Of a DNA stretch of 64,000 nt, positions 44,508 to 52,235 are shown piece after piece. Under the pieces are notes generated by a model. That model was given only the letters and a program-made list of their open reading frames with translations. It ran no database searches and was not told the DNA's origin. Source of the DNA: Azospirillum brasilense (GTDB taxonomy: Bacteria; Pseudomonadota; Alphaproteobacteria; Azospirillales; Azospirillaceae); the NCBI RefSeq assembly GCF_003349955.1, contig NZ_QLKQ01000016.1:1-64000 (forward strand), read 5' to 3'. The number at the start of each line of letters is the position of its first letter. Positions within the stretch are counted from its first letter, which is position 1. The position numbers were made by a program, and so were the translations under genes.

Positions 44508-44957
44508 ATGTCCCCGCGTCTCGACTACCACGCCACCACCCCCGCCGGCATGAAGGCCCTCGCCGGCCCGCATGGCTACATCAGCCAGTGTGGGCTTCCG
44601 GTCACGCTGATCGACCTCGTGTATCTGCGAGTCTCGCAGATCAACGGCTGCGCCTATTGCATCGACCTGCACAGCCGCGATCTTCTGAAGAACGGCGTCA
44701 CCATCGACAAGCTGGTTCTGGTTCCGGTCTGGCACGAGGCCGAAGCGCTGTTCACCGACCGCGAGCGCGCCGCGCTGCGCTGGGCGGAGACGGTGACGCG
44801 GGTGGCCGAAACCGCCGTCCCGGACGCGGAGTTCCAGGCGGTGTCCGCCCAGTTCTCCGAGAAGGAGGTCGCCGACCTGACGATCGCCATCGGCCTGATG
44901 AACCTTTACAACCGCCTCGCCATCAGCTTCCGCACGGTTCCCACCGCGGCCCGCTGA
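44508..44957 (+). CDS. AhpD-like / carboxymuconolactone decarboxylase family protein
   Basis: 149-residue all-helical protein of the AhpD-like family. The core RVSQINGCAYCIDLHSRDLLKNG has the CxxC pair C48/C51 and a nearby H55, the alkyl-hydroperoxidase reaction centre, and is preceded by the typical LIDLVYLR. Members reduce peroxides or act as uncharacterised redox proteins. The ATG at 44508 opens the conserved sequence MSPRLDYHATTPAGMKAL. It is convergent with the MocR-type regulator that ends 17 bases downstream. MocR-type genes often control neighbouring CMD/AhpD genes; here the orientation is convergent, so this is only a hint. Confidence 0.88.
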   Translation: MSPRLDYHATTPAGMKALAGPHGYISQCGLPVTLIDLVYLRVSQINGCAYCIDLHSRDLLKNGVTIDKLVLVPVWHEAEALFTDRERAALRWAETVTRVAETAVPDAEFQAVSAQFSEKEVADLTIAIGLMNLYNRLAISFRTVPTAAR

Positions 44958-44973
44958 GCGCGGTCCTGCGGCG

Positions 44974-46419
44974 TCACCCGTGCCGCTGCACCAGCTCGGC
45001 CAACCGGCGGCAGTCGTCGGACAGGCGCCGTTCCTGGATGTTGGTGATTCCCAGCAGCAGCCCCCGAGGGCGGGCAGCCTCCGGACCGTCGGCGTACCAG
45101 GGCGACAGCGGCACCGGAGCGAGGCCGTCCGCCCGCGCCGCCGCGGCGATGGCGATGTCACGGCTTTCGGGCGGCAGCAGCAGGCGGACCGCCAGACTTC
45201 CCGCAGCCTCCACCGCCATCGCCTCCCCCACTCCCACGGCGTCGCGCAGCGCCGCCAGAAGCGCCTGCTGGCGGGCGGCGTAGAGCCGCTTCATCCGGCG
45301 CAGATGCCGGAAATAATGCCCGCCCGCCATGAAATCGGCGACCGCCCGCTGCATCGCCGCCGCCGGGGCCGGGGACAAGCAGGCGGCGGCCTCGCCGAAG
45401 AGACCGGCCAACCCCGGCGGCACCATCAGGAAGCCGAGCCGCAGCGCCGGGGTGATCGTCTTGCTGAAGGTGCCGGCGTGCAGCACCCGCCCATCCCGGT
45501 CGAGGGAGGCCAGCGCCGGAGCGGCCCGGCCCTTCAGTTGCAGTTCGCTGAGATAGTCGTCCTCGACGATCCACGCCCCGGTCCGCGACGCCCAGTCCAG
45601 CAGGGCGAGGCGGCGCTGCAAGGTCATGGTCACGCCGAGCGGCGCCTGCTGGCCGGGCGTCACCACGGCCAAACCCGCCGCCGGCGCCCGCGCGATCCCC
45701 GCAGCGACGTCGATCCCGGCGGCGTCCGCCGGCACGGGGACCACGGTCATGCCGGCGAATTGGAGGGCGCGGCGGGTGAGGGGAAAGCCGGGCTCCTCCA
45801 TCCAGGCGGTGGCGCCGTCCAGCCGCAAGGCCCGAATGACCAAGCCCAGCGCGCCGGAATAGCCCGCCGTGATGACAATCTGCTCCGGCGTGCAGCGGAT
45901 GCCGCGGGCGATGGCCAGCACGGCGGCGATCTCGCGCCGCAGATCCGGATGGCCGCGAGGGTCGGGATAGCCGACCGGGGCCGCCGCCGCAACCCGCGCC
46001 GCCCGCCCGACGATCCGGGACCACAACGTGAAGGGAAAGGCGTCCTGCGCCGGCACACCCATCTGGAAGGGCAGCGGCGCCCGCTCGACATTGGAGAACA
46101 GGTCCAGGACCGACGGAGCCTTGACCGGCCCGTCGCGAGACGGCCCCGCCATGGCCCCCTCGGCCACCCGCGTCCCCGCGGCGCCCAGGCCGACCGCAAG
46201 CTGTTCGTCGATCAGCCGCTCATAGGCCTCGCGCACCGTGCCGCGGGACACCCCGAGTTGAGCGGCCAGATCCCGCCAGGACGGCAACCGCGCCCCTCCC
46301 GGCAACCGGCCGTCGCGGATGGCATCGCGCAGGGCGGCGTGGATTTGTGCGGACAGCGGAACCTTCGCGGTCCGGCTGAGGGCGATGTCCAGAGTTTCCG
46401 GCGGCGGCAGGGGAGGCAT
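44974..46419 (-). CDS. MocR/PdxR-family transcriptional regulator (GntR HTH + aminotransferase-like domain)
   Basis: 481-residue chimeric regulator. The N-terminal GntR winged helix (about 13-80) has PLSAQIHAALRDAIRDGRLPGGARLPSWRDLAAQLGVSRGTVREAYERL in parts; the rest is a fold-type I aminotransferase domain with the PLP lysine K320 in HAGTFSKTITPALRLG, the DDY segment in WIVEDDYLSEL and TPGQQAPLG. Such proteins bind pyridoxal phosphate as effector and usually do not catalyse transamination. The ATG at 46419 is preferred over a start 15 codons upstream. Its target is not evident; it is convergent with the AhpD-like gene. Confidence 0.9.
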   Translation of the reverse strand: MPPLPPPETLDIALSRTAKVPLSAQIHAALRDAIRDGRLPGGARLPSWRDLAAQLGVSRGTVREAYERLIDEQLAVGLGAAGTRVAEGAMAGPSRDGPVKAPSVLDLFSNVERAPLPFQMGVPAQDAFPFTLWSRIVGRAARVAAAAPVGYPDPRGHPDLRREIAAVLAIARGIRCTPEQIVITAGYSGALGLVIRALRLDGATAWMEEPGFPLTRRALQFAGMTVVPVPADAAGIDVAAGIARAPAAGLAVVTPGQQAPLGVTMTLQRRLALLDWASRTGAWIVEDDYLSELQLKGRAAPALASLDRDGRVLHAGTFSKTITPALRLGFLMVPPGLAGLFGEAAACLSPAPAAAMQRAVADFMAGGHYFRHLRRMKRLYAARQQALLAALRDAVGVGEAMAVEAAGSLAVRLLLPPESRDIAIAAAARADGLAPVPLSPWYADGPEAARPRGLLLGITNIQERRLSDDCRRLAELVQRHG

Positions 46420-46516
46420 GGGCCGCAGGATAGCGCAACCCTGACCGTCCGCAATCCACCGCAAGCCTTCCCGATTTCCCGCCGTACGCCCCTCGGCGTC
46501 CGGCGCATCGCGGACG

Positions 46517-46547
46517 AAAAAAAGGCCGGAGCAATCGCTCCGGCCTT
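46517..46547 (-). terminator. Intrinsic terminator (minus strand)
   Basis: Perfect 11-bp stem (46522-46532 with 46537-46547), 4-base loop, followed on the minus strand by seven T. On the plus strand there is no T-run. No minus-strand coding gene ends here, so it probably ends a non-coding transcript coming from 46550-46700. Confidence 0.8.
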
Positions 46548-46700
46548 GAGTCTAGGGAGGAAACGCCCCGAGAATGGGCTGGCGGAGAATAGGGGCACCC
46601 CTTTCGAACTGGTATTACCAATCAGGAATAGGTGCAGTGCAGCACCCGCATAGGCCAGGGTTGCCCTGTGAGCAACGGCGTCGCAGCTGAGCTGACCACT
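46517..46700 (-). ncRNA. Candidate trans-acting small RNA
   Basis: A non-coding stretch on the minus strand with a chain of short hairpins (CAGGGcaaCCCTG; GGTGC...GCACC; TTGGTaatACCA; GGGGtGCCCC; CCC...GGG), then an unpaired pyrimidine run TTTCCTCCCT resembling an anti-Shine-Dalgarno seed, then a strong intrinsic terminator. This layout is typical of alphaproteobacterial regulatory RNAs. The 5' end is not defined. It does not match 6S, tmRNA or SRP RNA motifs as far as I can see. Confidence 0.45.
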
Positions 46701-46788
46701 TCTTCCGTTCGTGGAAAGTTTAAAAACCCTAAAACCTAACGTGGTATATTCAAGGGGCTCACCCTCGCCTGCATGTGTGGAGATAGTT

Positions 46789-47484
46789 ATGGGTCAGAAA
46801 CTCGCGATTTTTGTGGCCTTTTTCTTAATATTGAGCGGCTGTGTTGCTATGACACCAGCCGCCCCAGAGGTTTCCGTCAAGGATTTCCCACAAATTGGCA
46901 AGACTGTCACTCGCGAAATTGGCGAAACAATCATTGATCAGGAAAATATTAAAGTCTTTCCTGCAGCCTATTTCAGCCACGACCTCAAATATGCCATGAC
47001 TGCATTGTATGTCGGCTTCCGAAAAGATACCCCATATGTGGCAGATCAGATCATCAATGGCCAAAAAGCTTACTGCGGACAGGGATTTATTTGCGGCGGA
47101 TTCAATAACGATTGCCAGGAAGGGCAGCCCGTCTGCTTTGTTAAGGGAAAATCATCGTCCCAAATTGATGTTCTGGGAAAATTTGGACTCGAAGCCATCA
47201 ACATCAATCCGAACTTGATCCGGTATAGCCGCGCGGCCGCGTTCGACAGCGTTGGTTTCCGGCGCTACCTCGTCTACACCGGCAAGTCTGGGCCGGTAAT
47301 TCATCTCGGATACAAGGAGCATACCAGCGAGCTCGACCGCCCGGCCTTTTCGCAGGATCTGAAATTCGATCTCTCAGAGAGTCGAGTCATCGGCTTCAAG
47401 GGAGCCCGATTTGAAATACTCTCAGCAACGAGCACCGAGATTACCTACAAGATGCTCACCGGCTTCGCGGACCGCACCGACTAA
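46789..47484 (+). CDS. Putative lipoprotein of unknown function
   Basis: 231 residues. A lipoprotein signal peptide (MGQKLAIFVAFFLILSGC, lipobox LSGC with Cys18) is followed by a mature domain with several cysteines (YCGQGFICGGFNNDCQEGQPVCF, about 104-126) that may form disulfides. The ATG at 46789 has GGAG eight bases upstream; an earlier in-frame ATG would hide the signal peptide. The first two thirds of the gene are AT-richer than its surroundings, hinting at recent acquisition. No partner is evident. Family not recognised. Confidence 0.7.
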   Translation: MGQKLAIFVAFFLILSGCVAMTPAAPEVSVKDFPQIGKTVTREIGETIIDQENIKVFPAAYFSHDLKYAMTALYVGFRKDTPYVADQIINGQKAYCGQGFICGGFNNDCQEGQPVCFVKGKSSSQIDVLGKFGLEAININPNLIRYSRAAAFDSVGFRRYLVYTGKSGPVIHLGYKEHTSELDRPAFSQDLKFDLSESRVIGFKGARFEILSATSTEITYKMLTGFADRTD

Positions 47485-47570
47485 TCCGCCCCGCGGCCGT
47501 GCAGGAGCATCCGCTCCCACAAGCCGCGTCCGCCATTTGAGAGCAGGCGCAAAGCCTGCTCGGACAAGCT

Positions 47571-47620
47571 TTAGACTCGCCGACGTCAATGGCCTTTAGA
47601 CTCGCCGACGTCAATGGCCT
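47571..47620. repeat. 25-bp direct tandem repeat (two copies)
   Basis: Two exact 25-base copies beginning TTAGACTCGCCGACGTCAAT, at 47571-47595 and 47596-47620, in the gap between the lipoprotein and nucleotidase-like genes. No function is evident. The rest of the gap (47485-47796) holds no other feature I can support. Confidence 0.9.
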
Positions 47621-47796
47621 TTCGGCATTTCCTCCGTCCTATGGTGTCCGGGTGCCGTCCCGTCGTGGAACGGGGCGATTTGTCATCCTCGGTACAGCTT
47701 CACCACCGGCGCGCGAACGCGCATAATCCGACGCGGAACTGGGGGTGCGGCCCGCAGCGGCGATGGCCGTGCGGACGCTGGATGGGGAACGACGGC

Positions 47797-49332
47797 ATGG
47801 GATTCGGCAGGGGCGTCTGGCTGCGCCCGGTGGTCGCGCTGGTTCTCGGGATTTTGACCAGCGGGATTTCGGCCGGCGGACCCGCGTGGGCGGACCCCAC
47901 CCGCTTCACCATCCTCTACGCCCACAGCACGACCGAGCTGGAGGACGTGCAAGGACGCGGCGGCATCGCCCGGCTCGCCACGCTGGTCCGGCAGGAACGG
48001 GCGGCGGGCGGCACCGTGCTGGTTCTGCACGGCGGGCAGGCGCTCGCCCCCTCCGTCCTGTCCTTCTACGACCAGGGTGCGCACGTCATCGACCTGCTGA
48101 ACGGGGTCGGCATCGACGCCATGGCGGCGCTGAACCGGGAATTCCACCACGGCGACGACGTGCTGATGACCCGCGCCTTCGAGGCGAACTTCCCCATGGT
48201 CGTCTCCAACGCGGTGGACCGCCAGACCGGCAAGCCTCTGGACGGGCTGGAGGACCGCGCGATGCTCAACGCCGGGCCGGTGCGCGTCGGGGTGCTGGCC
48301 GCGACGCCGGCGCGGACGGGGGAAATCACCCGCTCGCCGCGCACCGACTTCCTGCCGCCGGGGCCGGTCCTGGCGCGCAAGGCGAAGGAGCTGCGCAACG
48401 CCGGGGCCGATCTAGTGGTGGCGCTGACCGGCGATTCCGGCGGCACCCACCGCGAGGTGATCGCCTCCGGCGCCGCCGACATCGTGCTCTACCAGGACCG
48501 CGGGCGGGTGGTCGCCGTGGATTACGACGGCAAGACCCTGAACGCGACGGTCGAGCCCCAGGCCGCCTGGGTGTTGGCCCTGGACGTCACCGCCGAGACG
48601 GTGACCAAGGAGGGCGCCACACGCACCGTGTGGAGCAGCGGCGTGCGCGCCATCGACACCGCCAGCGTTCCTCCCGACCCCACCCTCGACGCCCAGGCCA
48701 AAGCCTACCGCGCGCGGCTGGACAGCATGCTGGGCATGCAGGTTGGCCGGCTGGATGCCCCCATCGACACGCGGCGCGAGGCGGTGCGCGCCAGTGAAAA
48801 CGCCTTCGCCAACACCGTCGCCGATTCGCTGCGGGAGGCGATGGAGGCCGACGTGGCGCTGATCAACGGCGGCTCCTTCCGCGGCGACCGCGCCTACGCG
48901 GCGGGCACGGTGTGGACGCGCCGGGAGATCCAGACCGAATTCCCCTTCCACGACACCGCCGTGCTGATCGAGGTCACCGGGCAGCAGCTGCGCGACGCGC
49001 TGGAGTTCGGCTTCTCCGGAATCGAGCAGTTGCAGGGCCGCTTCCCGCACCTGTCCAACGCCCACGTCACCGTCGACGCGTCGCGCCCGCCCGGCCAGCG
49101 GGTGGTGGCGCTGACGGTGGGCGGCAAGCCGGTCGAGCCGTTGGCCCGCTTCCGGCTGGCCACCGGCAGCTACCTCGCCAACGGCGGGGACGGCTATGCG
49201 ATGCTGTCCACCGCCCCGCGTCTGGTGGACGACCGGGACGCCGATTTCGTTTCGACCATCCTGGCCAGCCGGATCGCCCGCACGGGCAGCTTCGCGCCGC
49301 GGCTCGACGGCCGCCTGACGGTCCAGCGGTAG
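47797..49332 (+). CDS. Periplasmic 5'-nucleotidase (UshA)-like protein with degenerate metal site
   Basis: 511-residue exported protein with the UshA layout: signal peptide (1-32, ending PAWA), metallophosphatase-like domain (about 35-290) and an intact C-terminal 5'-nucleotidase domain (NGGSFRGD, FPFHDTAVLIEVTGQQLRDALEFG, NGGDGYAML). In the N-terminal domain the usual metal ligands are missing: TNDxHG is AHSTTE (about 43-48), the GGD motif is HGGQ (78-81), GNHEFD is LNREFH (112-117), and the later His motifs are absent. It is therefore probably not a working phosphatase but may still bind nucleotide-like ligands. GGGGAA lies seven bases before the ATG at 47797. A sensor kinase starts seven bases after the stop. 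Confidence 0.8.
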   Translation: MGFGRGVWLRPVVALVLGILTSGISAGGPAWADPTRFTILYAHSTTELEDVQGRGGIARLATLVRQERAAGGTVLVLHGGQALAPSVLSFYDQGAHVIDLLNGVGIDAMAALNREFHHGDDVLMTRAFEANFPMVVSNAVDRQTGKPLDGLEDRAMLNAGPVRVGVLAATPARTGEITRSPRTDFLPPGPVLARKAKELRNAGADLVVALTGDSGGTHREVIASGAADIVLYQDRGRVVAVDYDGKTLNATVEPQAAWVLALDVTAETVTKEGATRTVWSSGVRAIDTASVPPDPTLDAQAKAYRARLDSMLGMQVGRLDAPIDTRREAVRASENAFANTVADSLREAMEADVALINGGSFRGDRAYAAGTVWTRREIQTEFPFHDTAVLIEVTGQQLRDALEFGFSGIEQLQGRFPHLSNAHVTVDASRPPGQRVVALTVGGKPVEPLARFRLATGSYLANGGDGYAMLSTAPRLVDDRDADFVSTILASRIARTGSFAPRLDGRLTVQR

Positions 49333-49339
49333 CCGCGGA

Positions 49340-51811
49340 ATGGACGCCACGCCGCCTTCCACCGACCGCGCCGAGACCGCGCCCCCCCTGCCGCGGCGCC
49401 GACGCGCGCGCGCCGGCATCGTGCTGCGCATTTCCATCGGCCTGACCATCATGACGATGCTGGTCCTGCTGGTCGGCGTCGTGTCGCTGTCCTCCTTCCA
49501 GCTGTTCCGGGGGGAGGTGTCGGTGCTGTCCACCACCACCCTGCCGAAGGTCATCACCAGCGCGGAGCTGCGCGGCTCGCTCCAGAAGCTGGTCGCCCGC
49601 CTGCCCGTCCTGGCCGGCGCGGCCACCACCCCGCAGCGCCGGGCCATCTACGACGAGCTCATCAGCGAACTGGAGTTCCTGAGAAAGCTGGTGGAGCGCA
49701 TGCGCGACCTCCACCAGCAAGGGGAACCGGGTGGCGATGGCGAAAGCGACGAGCTGCGGCTTCTGGAGCAGGCCCAGTCCACGCTGCTGATCCTGGCGGC
49801 GACGGTGGCCGACCTGAACGCCGAGGTCGGGCGGCAGATCGATGCCGGCGCCCGGCAGGCGGAGGCGATCCGCGCGCTGGCCCAGCTCGCCGACGCGCTG
49901 GAGCGGTTGCCGGGGGCGGAACCCGGCACCGGCCCGGCCGCGGCGGCGCCCGGCGAGGGCGGGATGCTGGGCGCGTGGGCGGTGCGGGCGGGCGCGCTGA
50001 TGGCGCGGGCCGCGGGGGCGATGCAGACCGACCATTTGAACCGGCTGCGGGGGGAGCGGCGCAACGCGGAGAACACGTTGGCCGAGCTGGGCCGGCTGGC
50101 GGCCGCCACGCCCGAGCCGGAGGGCTCCGCGATGGAGCGGATCCGGGCCGATCTCGCCACGATCCTGGTGGCGCCGGGGGCGCTGTTCGACAGCTCCGCC
50201 GAGCGGCTGCAGGCGCGCAACCGCGCCCAGGCGCTGTCCGGCCAGTCGCGGGTCCTGGTGGAGACGGTGGACCGCTTCACGCTGGCCCTGTTCGACGCCA
50301 TCCACGACCAGTCCACCGACCGCACCGGCGATCTGGCGGCGATGATCCAGGAGCGCTCGCGCCTGGTGATGGTGCTGGGCGGCGCCTCCATCCTGCTGGC
50401 CATCCTGGTCCATCTCTTCTTCCGGCGCTTCCTGACCTCGCGGCTGGTGGCGCTGAACGGCGCGGTGCTGGCCCGCCTGTCCGGCAGCGACGCGACGGTG
50501 CCGGTGGAGGGCAACGACGAGATCACCGACATCGCCGCCTCCATCCGCTACTTCATCGACGAGATCGACCGGCGCCAGATGGATCTGGCCGAGAAGGAGC
50601 GGCGCTTCCGCGACCTCGTCGAGGGCTCGATCCAGGGCATCATCATCCACCGCGACTTCCGCCCGCTCTACGCCAACGACGCCTTCCTGCAGATCCTGGG
50701 CAGCAGCCTGGACCGGGCGCTGCGGGTGCGCTCGGTGCTCGACTTCATCGCCGAGGACAGCCGGCCCCTGGTCGAGGACAACTACCGGCACATCGTCGCC
50801 ACCGGCCTGCCCAGCGAGCGGCGACGGCTGCGCGCCCGCCGGCTCGACGGCTCGGAGCGCTGGATCGAGCTGACCAGCCGCCGCATCGACTGGAAGGGGG
50901 AGACCGCCGTCCAGTCGATCGTCGTCGACGTGACCCGCGAGGTCGAGGCGGAGGCGGCGCTGCGCCGGTCCCGCGACGCGGCGGAACAGGCGCTGCGCGA
51001 GTTGAAGGAGACCCAGGCCAGCCTGATCCAGGCGGAGAAGATGGCCTCGCTCGGCCAGCTCGTCGCCGGGGTGGCGCACGAGGTCAACACGCCCATCGGC
51101 ATCACCATCACCGGCGCCTCGCAGCTTGCCGTGCAGTTCGAGGAGCTAGCCCGCCAGATCGCCGCCGGGGCCATCAAGAAGTCGGAATTCCAACGCTTCC
51201 TCGCCGATGGCGGCGAGATGGCCCGGCTGATCCTGTCCAACAGCATGCGCGCCGCCGATCTGGTGCAGAGCTTCAAGATGGTCGCGGTGGACCAGTCGAG
51301 CGACGAACGCCGCCGGTTCGAGCTGAGGACCTACATCGGCGAACTGCTGCGCAGCCTGCGCCCGACCTACAAGGACGTGGCCGGCCTGGACATCGGGGTG
51401 GACAGCCCGGACGAGCTGGAGTTGGACGGCTATCCCGGCGCGCTGTCGCAGATCCTCACCAACCTCGTCCTCAACGCGCTGACCCACGCCTTCACGCCGC
51501 ACCATCCGGGCCGGCTGACCATCGCCGCTCGCCTGCTGCCGCAGGATCAGGTGGAGCTGACGGTGGCCGACGACGGGTTGGGCATCCCGTCGGACATCCT
51601 GCCGAAGATCTTCGACCCCTTCTTCACCACCCGCCGCGGCAGCGGGGGGAGCGGGCTGGGGCTGCACATCGTCTACAACCTCGTCACCGGCACGCTGCGC
51701 GGCACCATCACGGTGCAGAGCATCCCCGGCGAGGGCACCCGCTTCACCCTGCGCTTCCCCCGCGTCACGCCGACGGTGGGAACAAGCGTGGGCAAGGCGG
51801 AACTGGTGTGA
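49340..51811 (+). CDS. Large membrane sensor histidine kinase (TorS-like sensor, HAMP, PAS)
   Basis: 823-residue inner-membrane kinase. A helix at about 28-50 and another at about 340-361 enclose a mostly helical periplasmic region of about 290 residues. HAMP (361-415) and a PAS domain (about 420-545, FRDLVEGSIQGIIIHRDFRPLYANDAFLQILG in parts) follow, then HisKA with phospho-acceptor H580 in LVAGVAHEVNTPIG and an HATPase (NLVLNALTHA, DDGLGIP, GSGGSGLGLHIV). No receiver is attached and no regulator gene is adjacent. It is co-transcribed with the UshA-like protein (7-base gap), which could serve as its periplasmic ligand-binding partner (inference). Confidence 0.92.
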   Translation: MDATPPSTDRAETAPPLPRRRRARAGIVLRISIGLTIMTMLVLLVGVVSLSSFQLFRGEVSVLSTTTLPKVITSAELRGSLQKLVARLPVLAGAATTPQRRAIYDELISELEFLRKLVERMRDLHQQGEPGGDGESDELRLLEQAQSTLLILAATVADLNAEVGRQIDAGARQAEAIRALAQLADALERLPGAEPGTGPAAAAPGEGGMLGAWAVRAGALMARAAGAMQTDHLNRLRGERRNAENTLAELGRLAAATPEPEGSAMERIRADLATILVAPGALFDSSAERLQARNRAQALSGQSRVLVETVDRFTLALFDAIHDQSTDRTGDLAAMIQERSRLVMVLGGASILLAILVHLFFRRFLTSRLVALNGAVLARLSGSDATVPVEGNDEITDIAASIRYFIDEIDRRQMDLAEKERRFRDLVEGSIQGIIIHRDFRPLYANDAFLQILGSSLDRALRVRSVLDFIAEDSRPLVEDNYRHIVATGLPSERRRLRARRLDGSERWIELTSRRIDWKGETAVQSIVVDVTREVEAEAALRRSRDAAEQALRELKETQASLIQAEKMASLGQLVAGVAHEVNTPIGITITGASQLAVQFEELARQIAAGAIKKSEFQRFLADGGEMARLILSNSMRAADLVQSFKMVAVDQSSDERRRFELRTYIGELLRSLRPTYKDVAGLDIGVDSPDELELDGYPGALSQILTNLVLNALTHAFTPHHPGRLTIAARLLPQDQVELTVADDGLGIPSDILPKIFDPFFTTRRGSGGSGLGLHIVYNLVTGTLRGTITVQSIPGEGTRFTLRFPRVTPTVGTSVGKAELV

Positions 51812-51836
51812 TCCCGTGGCCTTCCGGAAAGCCCGG

Positions 51837-52169
51837 TCAGCGCACCTCGCCCTCGAACCAGTGACGGCCCTTGCGGTCCTCGACCTCGATCACCCAGACG
51901 TCGGGGTCGTAGCGGGTCTGGCGGGCGATGTAGGCGTCGGCCGTCGCCTCGTCCACCGGCTCGGCCCCGGTGCCGCGCGACCAGCGCAGCCGCTCCTCGT
52001 CGCGCACCTGGACCAGCACGCTGAAGGTCCGGTCCAGCCGGTTCAGTTTCAGGATGACCGTGCCGCGGCTGGGGTCGCCCTTGCGCAGAACCATCATCGT
52101 GACGCCCTCGGCATCGGCGGCGCGGATGTGCGCCATCACCCAGAGATGCGTCGGCAGACGGTCGTCCAT
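51837..52169 (-). CDS. DUF1491 family protein
   Basis: 110-residue alphaproteobacterial protein of the DUF1491 family. Features: LPTHLWVMAHIRAADAEGVTMMVLRKGD, ILKLNRLDRTFSVLVQVRD, and a C-terminal DPDVWVIEVEDRKGRHWFEG. It is a small soluble alpha/beta protein with no known activity. The ATG at 52169 has GAGGA five to six bases upstream. It is divergent from the TPR gene, 66 bases away, and convergent with the sensor kinase. Confidence 0.85.
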   Translation of the reverse strand: MDDRLPTHLWVMAHIRAADAEGVTMMVLRKGDPSRGTVILKLNRLDRTFSVLVQVRDEERLRWSRGTGAEPVDEATADAYIARQTRYDPDVWVIEVEDRKGRHWFEGEVR

Positions 52170-52235
52170 GGAAATCCTCGTTCCGGGAAGGTCCGGGGGC
52201 TCGCCTTCGGCATGGCCCCGGTGTAGACAACGGGC

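Noticed and set aside
46517-46547. Hairpin considered as a plus-strand terminator or as the end of the MocR-type gene
   Set aside because: The T-run exists only on the minus strand, and the MocR gene starts to the left of it and runs away from it, so it cannot end there.
46560-46700. Possibility that the structured region is 6S RNA, tmRNA or SRP RNA
   Set aside because: No SRP GGAAG-type loop, no tRNA-like ends or tag frame and no 6S open-complex-like bubble could be made out.
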